DNA of 64,000 nucleotides from Curtobacterium sp. MR_MD2014 (GCF_000772085.1 NZ_CP009755.1:2728001-2792000), one strand, 5' to 3'; shown: positions 15,923-25,947, counted from the first letter of the stretch. A program made the numbers and translations. The notes: generated by a model not told the origin, from the sequence alone.

Positions 15923-16990
15923 ATGAGCACCAGACGCGCGGTCGTCCTCGGCGGTACCGGCGGGATCGGGTCGGCGGTGGTCCGAGACCTCCTCGACGTC
16001 TCCGGCCGCGGTGGCGACGACTGGCAGATCGACGTCGTGGCACGACACGGCGGTCCCGCAGCCGATGCACTGACGGCAGCCGGCGCCTCCTTCGTGGCCG
16101 GTGACCGCCGCGACACGAGCGTGCTCCGCGAACTCCTGCGCCCCGGCGCCGACCTGCTCGTCGACACCGTGGGCGCGACCCGCGACGACGCCCTGCAGCT
16201 GCGACCGTTCCTCGACGACGTCGGCTCGACGGTGTTCGTTTCCTCGAAGGCGGTCTACGTCGACGACCGAGGGCGGCACGCGAACTCGGTCGGACGGCCG
16301 GTGTTCGGCGGCGCGGTCACGGAGCTCCAGCCGACCGTCGTCGCGGGCGACGGCGACCCGACCTCGCGCGAGGGCTACGGCGCCGCGAAGGTCGCCGCCG
16401 AACAGGTCCTGCTCGACCACGGCGCTCCCGTCACCGTGCTGCGCCCCTCGAAGGTGTACGGCGTCGGGATCGGCCGCCCCCGGGAGTGGTTCGTGGTGCG
16501 TCGCGCGCTCGACGGCCGGGAGCGGATCCTGCTCGCGGACCACGGACGGGGCGTCGACCACACGACGGCGGCGAGTGGGATCGCGTCACTCGTGCGCCTC
16601 GTCGCCGACGCTCCGGACCGCCGGATCCTCAACGTGGCCGACGAGACCGCGCCCGACGTGCTGGAGATCGTGCGGACCGTGGCCGGGCTCGTCGACCACC
16701 GCTTCGACGAGGTCCTGCTCGACGAGGACGCCCCCGCCTTCGTCGGGACGACCCCGTGGAGCTCGCCGTCGCCGTTCGTCCTCGACACGACGGCGGCACG
16801 GGCGCTCGGCTGGCAGCCCCCGCGGTACGCCGAGGCGGTGCGGCCCGAGGTGGACTGGCTGCTCGAGACCGCGCACGCCGTGCCGGCCGGCGGCGACGTC
16901 CCCTGGGCGGAGGACCCGTTCTGGGAGCGGATGTTCGACTACGGCCCGGAGGACGCCGCCCTCGTGCTGCTCTCGCTCGGCAGGGGCTGA
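15923..16990 (+). CDS. NAD-dependent epimerase/dehydratase
   Basis: 355 residues, extended SDR. The NAD-binding VVLGGTGGIGSAVV is at residues 7-20, VFVSSKAVYVD carries the catalytic Ser region, and YGAAKVAAEQ near residue 153 holds the Tyr/Lys pair. The C-terminal part (LGWQPPRYAEAVR) is typical of sugar-nucleotide-epimerase-like proteins, but the substrate is unknown. A small P-loop gene starts 4 bp after its stop, so the two are probably cotranscribed. Confidence 0.82.
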   Translation: MSTRRAVVLGGTGGIGSAVVRDLLDVSGRGGDDWQIDVVARHGGPAADALTAAGASFVAGDRRDTSVLRELLRPGADLLVDTVGATRDDALQLRPFLDDVGSTVFVSSKAVYVDDRGRHANSVGRPVFGGAVTELQPTVVAGDGDPTSREGYGAAKVAAEQVLLDHGAPVTVLRPSKVYGVGIGRPREWFVVRRALDGRERILLADHGRGVDHTTAASGIASLVRLVADAPDRRILNVADETAPDVLEIVRTVAGLVDHRFDEVLLDEDAPAFVGTTPWSSPSPFVLDTTAARALGWQPPRYAEAVRPEVDWLLETAHAVPAGGDVPWAEDPFWERMFDYGPEDAALVLLSLGRG

Positions 16991-16994
16991 GCCG

Positions 16995-17525
16995 GTGCCC
17001 CGCTCGGAGGTCCTGTTCGTCGGCGGGCGTTCGGGCGTCGGCAAGTCGACCGCGGCCGAGGCGCTCCACGACCTGCTGGTGGCTGCCGACGTCCCGCACG
17101 CGGTCATCGAGGGTGACCTCCTGGACCTCGCGCACCCGGCTCCGCACGTGGCGCACCCCGCCGTCCGGCTCGCCGAGCGGAACCTGCGCGCGATGTGGGC
17201 GGCGTACCGCGAGCTCGGGCACCACCGGCTCGTCTTCACGAACACCGTGTCCGTGCTCGAGCACGAGCGGCTCGCCGCCGCGATGGGCGACGACCCGCTC
17301 GTCACCGCGGTCCTGCTCCGCGCCTCCGACGCCACCACCGCAGGTCGTCTGGCCCGGCGGGCGGGCGGCACGGTCCCGCATGCGCAGGTCGCCCACAGCA
17401 CGGCGACGGCCGGGAGGCTCGACTCGGCCGTCGCGGACACGGTCGCCCGGGTGGACACCGACGGCAGGTCCCCGCTCGAGATCGCGCGACGGCTCGCGTC
17501 GCTCACGGGCTGGCTGCCCGGCTGA
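16995..17525 (+). CDS. small P-loop NTPase/kinase-like protein
   Basis: 176 residues. Walker A is FVGGRSGVGKSTAAEAL near residues 8-24; EGDLLDLAHP follows as in nucleoside or adenylylsulfate-type kinases that bind a small-molecule acceptor. The GTG start lies 4 bp after the epimerase stop. No family-specific signature allows a substrate to be named. It may phosphorylate a small molecule used with the epimerase, which is inference from gene order only. Confidence 0.72.
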   Translation: MPRSEVLFVGGRSGVGKSTAAEALHDLLVAADVPHAVIEGDLLDLAHPAPHVAHPAVRLAERNLRAMWAAYRELGHHRLVFTNTVSVLEHERLAAAMGDDPLVTAVLLRASDATTAGRLARRAGGTVPHAQVAHSTATAGRLDSAVADTVARVDTDGRSPLEIARRLASLTGWLPG

Positions 17526-17630
17526 CCGCCGGCCCGGGCACGGTGTCCCGGACTCCCCGCCTGCGCCTGTGGACGAGCACGACCTGTCCACCGGTCACCG
17601 GATCGTCAGCACCGTCCAGCGCCCGCGGGG

Positions 17631-17636
17631 CAGGCT
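17631..17636 (+). promoter_or_regulatory. -10-like hexamer CAGGCT before the DUF255 gene
   Basis: CAGGCT ends 6 nt before the ATG at 17643, one base from the TAGGCT seen before other genes. Confidence 0.4.
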
Positions 17637-17642
17637 GGACGC

Positions 17643-19472
17643 ATGAACGACAACCGGCTCGGGACCGCCGTCAGCCCGTACCTCCGTCTGCACGCCGACA
17701 ACCCGGTGGACTGGCGCGAGTGGGGACCCGACGCGTTCGCCGAGGCACGGGAGCGCGACGTCCCGGTGCTCGTCTCGGTCGGGTACGCCACGTGCCACTG
17801 GTGTCACGTGATGGCGCGCGAGAGCTTCTCCGACCCCGAGATCGGCGAGCTGCTCCGTCGCGACTTCGTCGCCGTCAAGGTCGACCGAGAAGAGCGGCCC
17901 GACGTGGACGCCAGCCTCATGGCCTCCGCGAGCGCCTTCACGCAGCAGCTCGGGTGGCCGCTGACCGCGTTCGCGACGCCCGAGGGGCGGGTGTTCTTCG
18001 CGGGGACCTACTACCCGCCGACCCCGGTCGGCCAGGTCGGGTCGTTCCGCCAGGTCCTCACGGCGGTGCTCGATGCCTGGACCGAGCGGCGGCACGAGGT
18101 GGACGCGAACGCGAGCGCGATCGCCGCGGCGATCGCGCAGGGGGCGCAGGCCGACGCCACCGCCCAGGGTGGCGAGCGGTCCGACGCAGACACGCCGCGC
18201 CTCCCGTCCGTCGACGCGATCCGCTCCGTGACCGCGCAGCTCGTCTCGGCGGAGGACACCACGTACGGCGGCTTCGGCGGTGCACCGAAGTTCCCGAGCG
18301 CGCCGCTCCTCGAGTTCCTCTCCGACGTCGCGGCCGACGGTGACGCCGCCGCACGCGGGTTGCTCGAGCGGAGCCTCCGGGCGATCCGGACGTCCGAGCT
18401 GACGGACGCCGACGGCGGCGTGTTCCGGTACGCGACCAAGCGCGACTGGAGCGTGCCGCACTACGAACGGATGCTCTACGACAACGCGGGGCTGCTCGCG
18501 ATCGCCGGGGCCGAGCAGGCACGGGGCATCGCCGACTTCCTGCGCGACACGCTGCGACGGCCCGACGGCGCCTTCGTCGCGGCGCAGGACAGCGAGTCGA
18601 CCATCGACGGGCGACGCGTCGAGGGCGACTGGTACCGGCTGCCACTCGACGAGCGCGGGCGGTTCGACGCACCGCCCCTCGACGACCAGGTGCTGACGGG
18701 GTGGAACGGCCTCGCGATCCGCGGGCTCGCGCGTGCTGCGGCCCGGAGCGGTGACGACGAGTGCACCGCCCTCGCGCAGGGTGCCGCCGACGCGGTCCTG
18801 GCCGCCCACGCGCGCGACGGGCACGTGGTGGTCCGGTCGAGCACCGACCACGGCACGTCCGCGGCGCCTCCCACGATCGAGGACGTCGGACTGCTCGCCG
18901 AGGGGCTGCTCGAACTCGCGCTGCTCAGCGGCGAGGTCCGGTACGCCGAGACGGCACGCGCGCTCGTCGACGACGGCCTCGCCGGTCGCTTCGAGGCTGA
19001 TCCGGTCCTGCGGGCAGCCGGAACGACGACGGGTGAGCAGCCGCAGACGGCACTGCGGTCCGGCACCGTCGCACTGGCGGCGACCGCGGCGACACTGGCC
19101 GCACTCACCGGTGACCGGGCACTCCGGGACGCCGCGACGCGGCTCGTCGCCGACCGTGCACGCACCGGTACCGAGCGGCCGCTCGGCCACGCCGACGCCC
19201 TCGGGGTCGCGCTCGCCCTGCAGCGTCCCTCGCGTGAGGTCGTCGTCGTGTCCGGCCGCGACGACCCGATGCGGTGGACCGGCCTCGCCGCCCGCCGGCC
19301 GGGCACCGTGGTCGCGACCGTGACCCCGGACCAGGCACGGGCGTGGGCCGCCGCCGGGTTCTCGCTGTTCGCCGGGCGGGACAGCGCAGCACCAGCCGCC
19401 TACGTCTGCCACGACCACGTCTGTGCGTTGCCGGCCCGGAGCGACGCCGCGCTCGCCGAGCAGCTCCGCTGA
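17643..19472 (+). CDS. DUF255 thioredoxin-domain protein (YyaL/SPATA20 family)
   Basis: 609 residues. The N-terminal thioredoxin-like domain has [18 protein letters not shown] near residues 40-57 with the CxxC pair, and DREERPDVD soon after, both signatures of the YyaL/Spermatogenesis-associated protein 20 family. The remainder is a six-hairpin-glycosidase-like alpha/alpha barrel ([22 protein letters not shown]). The biochemical role of the family is not established. It runs from 38 bp ahead of hrpA in the same direction. Confidence 0.9.
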   Translation: MNDNRLGTAVSPYLRLHADNPVDWREWGPDAFAEARERDVPVLVSVGYATCHWCHVMARESFSDPEIGELLRRDFVAVKVDREERPDVDASLMASASAFTQQLGWPLTAFATPEGRVFFAGTYYPPTPVGQVGSFRQVLTAVLDAWTERRHEVDANASAIAAAIAQGAQADATAQGGERSDADTPRLPSVDAIRSVTAQLVSAEDTTYGGFGGAPKFPSAPLLEFLSDVAADGDAAARGLLERSLRAIRTSELTDADGGVFRYATKRDWSVPHYERMLYDNAGLLAIAGAEQARGIADFLRDTLRRPDGAFVAAQDSESTIDGRRVEGDWYRLPLDERGRFDAPPLDDQVLTGWNGLAIRGLARAAARSGDDECTALAQGAADAVLAAHARDGHVVVRSSTDHGTSAAPPTIEDVGLLAEGLLELALLSGEVRYAETARALVDDGLAGRFEADPVLRAAGTTTGEQPQTALRSGTVALAATAATLAALTGDRALRDAATRLVADRARTGTERPLGHADALGVALALQRPSREVVVVSGRDDPMRWTGLAARRPGTVVATVTPDQARAWAAAGFSLFAGRDSAAPAAYVCHDHVCALPARSDAALAEQLR

Positions 19473-19494
19473 CGACAGCCGCCGCACGGACCGC

Positions 19495-19500
19495 TATCCT
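19495..19500 (+). promoter_or_regulatory. -10-like hexamer TATCCT before hrpA
   Basis: TATCCT ends 9 nt before the ATG at 19510 and 3 nt before an in-frame ATG at 19504, so the message would have at most a few untranslated bases. Confidence 0.5.
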
Positions 19501-19509
19501 GGAATGCTC

Positions 19510-22500
19510 ATGTCTGCCACGCCCGTCATCACGTACCCGCCCGAACTGCCGGTGTCGCAGCGGCGGGACGACATCGCCGCCGCGATCCGTGACCACCAGG
19601 TCGTCATCGTCGCCGGCGCCACGGGCTCGGGCAAGACGACGCAGCTGCCGAAGATCTGCCTGGAGCTCGGCCGCGAGTCGATCGGGCACACCCAGCCCCG
19701 CCGGATCGCCGCCCGCACCATCGCCGAGCGCGTGTCCGAGGAACTCGGCAGCGAGCTGGGCGACCTGGTCGGCTACCAGGTGCGGTTCACCGATAAGGTG
19801 AGCGGGAACACCCGGATCAAGCTCATGACCGACGGGATCCTCCTCAACGAGATCCACTTCGACCGTGACCTGGAGCGCTACGACACGATCATCATCGACG
19901 AGGCCCACGAGCGCTCGCTGACGATCGACTTCCTGCTCGGGTACCTGAAGCGGCTGCTCCCCCGGCGCCCCGACCTCAAGGTCATCATCACGAGTGCGAC
20001 GATCGACCCAGAATCGTTCTCGCAGCACTTCGGCGGCGCTCCGATCATCGAGGTGTCCGGCCGGACGTACCCGGTCGAGGTCCGCTACCGGCCGCTCGTC
20101 GCCGACGACGCGGCGGACGGTGACACCGGTGCGGACGAGGGCGACGACACCGACCCGCGGACCGACGACAGCGGTGGCCGCGGTGGGAGCGCGGACGACC
20201 GCGACGTGCTCCAGGGCATCACCGACGCGCTCGACGAACTCGCGCGCGAGGACCCGGGCGACGTCCTCGTGTTCCTGTCGGGCGAGAACGAGATCCGCGA
20301 CGCGCAGGAGGCGATCGAGGGCAAGCGCTACCCGGGCACCGAGGTCCTGCCGCTCTACGGCCGACTCTCCGCCGCCGACCAGCACCGCGTGTTCGAGCGC
20401 CGGACCACCCCGGGTGTCCGTCGCCGCGTCGTCCTCGCCACGAACGTGGCGGAGACCTCCCTGACGGTGCCGGGCATCAAGTACGTGATCGACACCGGCA
20501 CCGCCCGCATCTCCCGGTACTCCCCGCGGGCGAAGGTGCAGCGGCTGCCGATCGAGGCGATCAGCCAGGCGAGCGCGAACCAGCGCTCCGGACGCGCGGG
20601 TCGCACCAGCGCGGGGATCGCGGTCCGGCTCTACTCCGAGGACGACTTCACGCGCCGTCCGGAGTTCACCGACCCCGAGATCCTCCGCACGAACCTCGCG
20701 GCGGTCATCCTGCAGATGATCTCCCTCGGCTTCGGCGACATCGAACGCTTCCCGTTCCTGCAGCCGCCGGACTCCCGGGGCGTCAAGGACGGCCTCGACC
20801 TGCTGCGGGAGCTCCGCGCGGTCGACCGCGACGGCCGGATCACCAGGTCGGGCCGACAGCTCACCCGGTTGCCGATCGACCCGCGGCTCGGCCGGATGGT
20901 GCTCGAGGCCGGCCGCCAGGGCGTCGGGCGCGAGGTCATCGCGATCGTCAGCGCCCTGAGCATCCAGGACCCACGTGAACGACCGCTCGAGAAGCGTGCC
21001 CACGCCGACCAGCTGCACGCCCGGTTCGCCGATCCGACGAGCGACTTCCTCACCCTGCTCAACCTCTGGAACCACATCGAGGACAAGCAGGAGGAGCTGT
21101 CGTCGAGCGCGTTCCGCCGCCTGTGCAAGGCCGAGTTCCTCAACTACTTGCGGATCCGCGAGTGGCAGGACCTGTACCGGCAGCTGTCCCGCGCCGCGAA
21201 GCAGGTCGACGTGCGGGTGGGCCAGTCGCGCTCCGAGGACGGCGACGCGGTGCACCGTTCGCTGCTCGCCGGGCTCCTCAGCCAGATCGGGCTGCGGGAC
21301 AAGGAGAAGCGCGACTACCTCGGCGCGCGCAACGTCCGGTTCGTGGTGTTCCCGGGCAGCGTCCTGGCGAAGAAGCAGCCCGACGCCGTGATGGCCGCCG
21401 AGCTCGTCGAGACGAGTCGGCTGTTCGCCCGGACCGTCGGCCGGATCGACCCCGCGTGGGTCGAGCCGCTCGCCGGTGACCTGCTCAAGCGCACCTACGG
21501 CGAGCCGCACTGGGAGAAGAAGCAGGGTGCGGTCGTCGCGTACGAGCGCGTGACGCTGTTCGGTGTCCCGATCGTGCAGCGTCGCCGCGTGCAGTACGGG
21601 CGCGTCGACCCTGAGCACTCGCGCGAGCTGTTCATCCGCCACGCCCTGGTCGAGGGCGAGTGGGACGCGCAGCAGGCCTTCGACCGCGCGAACCGGAAGC
21701 TCCGTCGCGAGCTCGAGCAGCTCGAGGAGCGCACCCGCCGTCGCGACATCCTGTTCGACGACGAGCGTGTGTACGAGTTCTACGACGCACGGATCCCTGC
21801 GGACGTCGCCACCACCCGCGACTTCGAGGGGTGGTGGCGGACGACCCGTCGCGAGCAGCCGGACCTGCTCACGATGCGGCGGCAGGACCTGCTCGACGAG
21901 GACGCCGCCGAGGCCGCCCAGGACGAGCAGGAGTACCCGACGCAGTGGCGTTCCGGTGACCAGCGCCTGGCGATCAAGTACCGCTTCGAGCCGGGCGCGC
22001 AGGACGACGGCGTCAGCGTGCAGGTGCCGCTCGCGCTGCTCCCCCGCATGCGCGAGGAGGGCTTCGACTGGCAGGTCCGTGGCCTGCGGAAGGAACTCGT
22101 CACCGCACTCATCAAGTCGCTGCCGAAGCAGATCCGGAAGAACGTCGTCCCCGCTGCCGACTGGGCCGAGAAGATCGTCGCCGAACTGCCCGACGACGCT
22201 CCGACCGAGCCGACGGAGTCCTTCCGCGCGACCCTCGCCGCGGCGATCCAACGGATGACGTACGTGCCGGTGACCGAGGCCGACTTCGACCTGTCCCGGG
22301 TGCCGGCGCACCTGCTGCCCACCTGGGCGGTCGTCGACGAGCGCGGCCGTCGGGTCGAGTCCGGCAAGGACCTCGCGGCCCTCCAGACGAAGCTGAAGGA
22401 CCGGACGCAGCAGAGCGTCGCCTCCGCGACGGCGAGGGCAGCGGCCCGGCCGGGAGGCGCGGCGCGCGTCGCCGGGGCCTCCTCCGGCACGCAGGTGGAA

Positions 22501-23379
22501 CGCTCCGGCCTCACCGCCTGGCCGTCCGACGACCTGCCGCAGGTCCTCGACACGAAGCAGGCCGGTGGCGTGATCCGTGCCTACCCGTCGCTGGTCGAGG
22601 AGGGCGACGGTCCGAAGGCGACGGTCGGTGTCCGCCTCCTGGCGACGCCCGGTGACCGCGCTGTGCGCATGCCCGCCGGCGTCCGTCGGCTCGTCATGCA
22701 CGCCGTGCCCTCGCCGGTGTCGTACGTGCAGTCGCACCTCACGGCGCAGGAGAAGCTCGCGCTGGCCGCGAGCCCGTACGCGTCGACCGCGGCGCTGTTC
22801 GACGACGTGCTGGCCGCCGTCGTGGACGCGGGCATCCGACGCACCCACCCCGACGGCCTGGTCTTCACGAAGGCCGACTTCGAGGCGGTCCGCGATGCCG
22901 TGTCCGCCACCGTCGTCGACACGATGTTCACCGCCGTGTCCGAGGTCGCCGCCGTGCTCACCGCGCAGCGGGCGGCCGACAAGGCGATGAAGCAGGCGAA
23001 CTCGATGGCGCTCCTGCCGGCGCTCACCGACATGCGCCAGCAGGTGGAGCGCCTGGTCTTCCCGGGCTTCGTCGCCGTCGCCGGGCTCGACCGGCTCCGG
23101 CGGATCCGGGTGTACCTGCGGGGTGTCGAGGCCCGCGTGCAGAAGCTCCTGCAGAACCCCGGACGTGACGCCACGTGGATGCGTGAGGTCACGGTCGCCA
23201 CCGACCGCTACACCGACGCCGGTGGCGTGTTCCCGCCGTCGGTCGGTGCGCATCCCGAGCTCGTGCACGCACGGTGGATGCTCGAGGAGTTCCGCCTGAG
23301 CCTGTTCGCCCAGGAGCTCGGCACCGCCGAGACGGTCTCGCTGCAGCGGATCACGAAGACCCTGGCCGCCGCCCGCTGA
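19510..23379 (+). CDS. hrpA: ATP-dependent RNA helicase HrpA
   Basis: 1289 residues, DEAH-box helicase. Walker A GATGSGKTT at residues 36-44, DEAHERS near 130, SAT (TSATIDPESF) near 162 and motif VI QRSGRAGR near 358. OB-fold and the C-terminal DUF3418 region (TAWPSDDLPQ... VRAYPSLVEEG) complete the HrpA architecture. In E. coli, HrpA rescues stalled ribosomes on mRNA (established for that family). An acidic, disordered insert at about residues 196-233 lies between the RecA domains. Its stop is only 6 bp from the stop of the convergent ybaK gene. Confidence 0.95.
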   Translation: MSATPVITYPPELPVSQRRDDIAAAIRDHQVVIVAGATGSGKTTQLPKICLELGRESIGHTQPRRIAARTIAERVSEELGSELGDLVGYQVRFTDKVSGNTRIKLMTDGILLNEIHFDRDLERYDTIIIDEAHERSLTIDFLLGYLKRLLPRRPDLKVIITSATIDPESFSQHFGGAPIIEVSGRTYPVEVRYRPLVADDAADGDTGADEGDDTDPRTDDSGGRGGSADDRDVLQGITDALDELAREDPGDVLVFLSGENEIRDAQEAIEGKRYPGTEVLPLYGRLSAADQHRVFERRTTPGVRRRVVLATNVAETSLTVPGIKYVIDTGTARISRYSPRAKVQRLPIEAISQASANQRSGRAGRTSAGIAVRLYSEDDFTRRPEFTDPEILRTNLAAVILQMISLGFGDIERFPFLQPPDSRGVKDGLDLLRELRAVDRDGRITRSGRQLTRLPIDPRLGRMVLEAGRQGVGREVIAIVSALSIQDPRERPLEKRAHADQLHARFADPTSDFLTLLNLWNHIEDKQEELSSSAFRRLCKAEFLNYLRIREWQDLYRQLSRAAKQVDVRVGQSRSEDGDAVHRSLLAGLLSQIGLRDKEKRDYLGARNVRFVVFPGSVLAKKQPDAVMAAELVETSRLFARTVGRIDPAWVEPLAGDLLKRTYGEPHWEKKQGAVVAYERVTLFGVPIVQRRRVQYGRVDPEHSRELFIRHALVEGEWDAQQAFDRANRKLRRELEQLEERTRRRDILFDDERVYEFYDARIPADVATTRDFEGWWRTTRREQPDLLTMRRQDLLDEDAAEAAQDEQEYPTQWRSGDQRLAIKYRFEPGAQDDGVSVQVPLALLPRMREEGFDWQVRGLRKELVTALIKSLPKQIRKNVVPAADWAEKIVAELPDDAPTEPTESFRATLAAAIQRMTYVPVTEADFDLSRVPAHLLPTWAVVDERGRRVESGKDLAALQTKLKDRTQQSVASATARAAARPGGAARVAGASSGTQVERSGLTAWPSDDLPQVLDTKQAGGVIRAYPSLVEEGDGPKATVGVRLLATPGDRAVRMPAGVRRLVMHAVPSPVSYVQSHLTAQEKLALAASPYASTAALFDDVLAAVVDAGIRRTHPDGLVFTKADFEAVRDAVSATVVDTMFTAVSEVAAVLTAQRAADKAMKQANSMALLPALTDMRQQVERLVFPGFVAVAGLDRLRRIRVYLRGVEARVQKLLQNPGRDATWMREVTVATDRYTDAGGVFPPSVGAHPELVHARWMLEEFRLSLFAQELGTAETVSLQRITKTLAAAR

Positions 23380-23385
23380 CGGGGC

Positions 23386-23967
23386 TCAGCCGAGGTCGGC
23401 GGCTCCGGTGGCCGGATCCTCGACGGAGGGCCCCTCGACGGCCAGCCCCTCGACCACGGTGACGTTCGGCAGCGCCGCCAGGGTCCGCCCGGGCAGGAAC
23501 ACCTTCGCCCCGCGGAGCCCGGCACCCACGACGACCTCCGGAGCACCGAGCACGCGGGCATCGACGTACACCGGCCAGTCCGCTGGCAACCCGATCGGGG
23601 TGATCCCGCCGTACTCCATGCCGGTCAGCTCGACCGCCTGGTCCATCGGCGCGAAGCTCGCCTTGCGGACGTCCAGCAGCTTCTTCACGACCCGGTTCAC
23701 GTCGAGCTTCGTCGACGCGAGCACCACGCACGCCGCGTGGCGGACCTCGTCGCCGCGCTTCCCCACGACGACGATGCAGTTCGCGCCGCCCTCGAGCGGG
23801 TAGCCGTACGCCTCGGAGAAGGCTGCGGTGTCGGCAAGGGCCGGGTCGATCGGCGCCGCCTGGATCGTCGACAGCAGGTCGCTCGGCAGTGCGACGAGCG
23901 CCTGGGCGACGGGGATCGCGAGGAACCCGGTGGCGACGAGGGCAGGGGAACGGTCGAGCGTCGGCAT
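23386..23967 (-). CDS. YbaK/ProX-type aminoacyl-tRNA deacylase
   Basis: 193 residues. The conserved YbaK/EbsC core is present: CVVLASTKLDVNRVVKKLLDVRKASF with the catalytic-region Lys, and GGITPIGLP near residue 121. These proteins hydrolyse mischarged tRNA-Pro or tRNA-Cys in trans. ATG 23967 lies 6 nt from a TAGGCT hexamer. The gene is convergent with hrpA, almost touching. Confidence 0.88.
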   Translation of the reverse strand: MPTLDRSPALVATGFLAIPVAQALVALPSDLLSTIQAAPIDPALADTAAFSEAYGYPLEGGANCIVVVGKRGDEVRHAACVVLASTKLDVNRVVKKLLDVRKASFAPMDQAVELTGMEYGGITPIGLPADWPVYVDARVLGAPEVVVGAGLRGAKVFLPGRTLAALPNVTVVEGLAVEGPSVEDPATGAADLG

Positions 23968-23973
23968 GCCCCG

Positions 23974-23979
23974 AGCCTA
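23974..23979 (-). promoter_or_regulatory. -10 hexamer TAGGCT, leaderless start of the YbaK gene
   Basis: TAGGCT on the minus strand, 6 nt before the ATG at 23967. Confidence 0.6.
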
Positions 23980-24010
23980 GGGAGCAGCCGACGGACGGGC
24001 GATCAGGCGG

Positions 24011-24682
24011 TCAGGCGCGCTCGTCGATCGACCGGGCTCCCGGCACGGGCGGCGCCGGGTCGTCCGAAGCCTCCGGGTCGTCCGCCCGTGCCCACTTCAC
24101 CGTCCACCGGACCAGCGGCTGCACGCGGTCCCACGCCGCGGTGATGTCGTCGAGGGAGCTCTCCAGCGGCAGGTGCACGAGCGCCGCGTAGTGCTGCATC
24201 CGGAGCAGGTCGATCCGCGGGTGGTCCACGTCGTACCCGCGCGGGGCGGTCTTCAGCGGCGGTCCGGCCAGCTCGTACCCGGCATCGGTCAGTTCGTCGA
24301 GCTCACGCTGCAGCGCGGCCGCGGCCTGCGGGTGCTCGTCGATGGTGGTGCGCGCTGCCCGCAGCTGTGCGCGGGACGGTTCGTAGAGTCCACCGCCGAC
24401 CTGCAACCCGTCCGCTCCGGCACTGAGGTACGTGCCGCCCGCGGTGAGACCGGTGTCCTCGCGGTAGGGCCGCTCGTCCGGCGTGAAGCGCAGGTCGCGG
24501 TGCTGCCGGAGCACCCGTCCGGCACCGTAGCGGCGCTCGGCCTCGTGCAGGAGCGCCTCCATCGGCTCCTGCACGTGCCGTTCCCAGTCGTCGCGGTGCT
24601 CCTCGAACCACGACTTCTCGTTGTGCGCGGCGAGCCCGCGGAAGAACGTCGCGAGCGCTGGTGAGAACGGCGTCGAGGGCAT
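24011..24682 (-). CDS. DUF2461 family protein
   Basis: 223 residues, matching DUF2461: the N-terminal LATFFRGLAAHNEKSWFEEHR, then RDLRFTPDERPYRED and GGGLYEPSRAQL, then the C-terminal PLVRWTVKWARA. The family is widespread in bacteria and its function is unknown. It is divergent from the CAT-like gene. I found no convincing -10 hexamer at the leaderless distance. Confidence 0.85.
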   Translation of the reverse strand: MPSTPFSPALATFFRGLAAHNEKSWFEEHRDDWERHVQEPMEALLHEAERRYGAGRVLRQHRDLRFTPDERPYREDTGLTAGGTYLSAGADGLQVGGGLYEPSRAQLRAARTTIDEHPQAAAALQRELDELTDAGYELAGPPLKTAPRGYDVDHPRIDLLRMQHYAALVHLPLESSLDDITAAWDRVQPLVRWTVKWARADDPEASDDPAPPVPGARSIDERA

Positions 24683-24743
24683 GCACCACTGAACCGCCGT
24701 CCGGTGCACGCGCGTCGGGAGTCCGGGGGACGAGACTGGCCGG

Positions 24744-25394
24744 GTGGACCGACTCCGACCGATCGACCTCGACCAGTGGCCCCGCGCCGAGCACTTCGCG
24801 CACTACCGGCGGGAGCCCTGTGCGTGGGAGATGACCGTGGAGGTCGACGTCACCGCCTTCGTCGACGCCGCCCGGGCCGCCGGCGCGAAGACGTACCCGT
24901 CCCAGATCTGGGTGCTCGCGACGGTCGTGAACCGGCACGACGAGTTCCGGATGCAGCTCACCGAGGAGGGCCGGCCCGCGGTGTGGGACGTGGTGCACCC
25001 GACCTTCACCGTCTTCCACCGCGACACCGAGACCTTCTCGGTGCTCGTCACCGAGTACGACCCCGACGCACGGGCGTTCCACGACGCCGTGGTCGCCACG
25101 ACCGAGCGGTACCGCGACGACCACCGCATGTTCCCGCAGGGCACCGGTCGCACCGACCTCTTCGACGTCTCGACGCTCCCCCGCACGTCGTTCACCGGCT
25201 TCGCGCTGCACCTGACGGGCGCCGAGGACCACCTGGCGCCCGTGATCACGCTCGGGCGCTACCGACAGGTGGACGGACGCACCCGCATGCCGATGGCGCT
25301 CCGGATCAACCACGCGGCGGTGGACGGCTTCCACGCCTCGCGCTTCGTCACCGAGGTCGAGGCGCTCTTCGCCGACCCGTCCTGGCTCGGCTGA
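24744..25394 (+). CDS. chloramphenicol acetyltransferase-like protein (type A fold)
   Basis: 216 residues, the usual length of classical CAT trimers. The catalytic His region is NHAAVDGFHASRF near residues 191-203 (HxxxDG kept), and FTVFHRDTETFS and the N-terminal YRREPCAWEMTVEVDVT match the CAT family. It would acetylate a hydroxyl using acetyl-CoA; whether chloramphenicol is the substrate is not certain. GTG start, with GAGACT 6 nt upstream as a weak -10. No mobile-element genes lie nearby, so it looks like a resident chromosomal gene. Confidence 0.85.
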   Translation: MDRLRPIDLDQWPRAEHFAHYRREPCAWEMTVEVDVTAFVDAARAAGAKTYPSQIWVLATVVNRHDEFRMQLTEEGRPAVWDVVHPTFTVFHRDTETFSVLVTEYDPDARAFHDAVVATTERYRDDHRMFPQGTGRTDLFDVSTLPRTSFTGFALHLTGAEDHLAPVITLGRYRQVDGRTRMPMALRINHAAVDGFHASRFVTEVEALFADPSWLG

Positions 25395-25470
25395 CCAGCA
25401 CCGCGATCCGCTCGTCCCCGTCCCCCGGACGCACACCCGACGAGCACTGGCCGAGAGCACCGTGGCCGGC

Positions 25471-25944
25471 ATGCACGACGACGAACTCACCGCCCTCGCG
25501 GTCTCTCGCGCCCTCGACAACGTCCACGACGGTGGCAAGCCCTTCGCCTGCCTGATCGTCCGCGACGGCGAGGTCGTGGTCGAAGCCGTCAACCACGTCG
25601 CCCAGACCGGCGACCCGACCGCGCACGCCGAGATCCGCGCGATCCGCGCCGCCGCCGAGCAGGGCATCACCGACCTCACCGGCCACGAGGTGTTCGTCAC
25701 CGCGTACCCGTGCCCGATGTGCCTCGGCGCGCTGTACTACGCCCAGCCGGACCGCGTGGTCTTCGCCGCGACGCGGGAGCAGGAGGGCGAGCACTACGAG
25801 GACGGCAACCGCCTGATGACGCTCGCCACCTTCTACGACGAGTACGCGAAGCCCGTCACGGAGCGCGCCCTGCCGAGCGAGCAGGGCCGGGTCGACGACC
25901 CGACGGCCCCGTTCCGCGAGTGGACCGCCCGCCACCCGTCCTGA
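25471..25944 (+). CDS. nucleoside deaminase (guanine-deaminase-like)
   Basis: 157 residues. The zinc-binding cytidine-deaminase-fold motifs are HAEIRAI (near residue 51) and PCPMCLGALYY (near residues 80-90). The C-terminal tail with DPTAPFREW resembles GuaD-type deaminases more than the tRNA adenosine deaminase TadA. ATG 25471 was chosen; an in-frame GTG at 25462 is possible. The last 11 codons (FREWTARHPS and the stop) form the left copy of a 36-bp direct repeat that recurs at 27054, beyond the next gene. Confidence 0.87.
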   Translation: MHDDELTALAVSRALDNVHDGGKPFACLIVRDGEVVVEAVNHVAQTGDPTAHAEIRAIRAAAEQGITDLTGHEVFVTAYPCPMCLGALYYAQPDRVVFAATREQEGEHYEDGNRLMTLATFYDEYAKPVTERALPSEQGRVDDPTAPFREWTARHPS

Positions 25945-25947
25945 CCG
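25912..25947 (+). repeat. left 36-bp direct repeat (att-like)
   Basis: Begins TTCCGCGAGTGG and ends CACCCGTCCTGACCG. It encodes the deaminase C-terminus and stop. An internal GTGG...CCAC inverted pair spans 25920-25935. Confidence 0.9.

Noticed and set aside
22440..22482. A stretch in hrpA resembling the palindromic element (GGGAGGCGCGG...GGCCTCC)
   Set aside because: Arms match poorly, it is fully coding for a Gly/Ala linker, and it is probably coincidence in GC-rich DNA.
19105..23268. A 1387-codon minus-strand frame opposite hrpA
   Set aside because: Antisense artefact of high GC; composition is unlike protein and HrpA motifs on the plus strand are complete.
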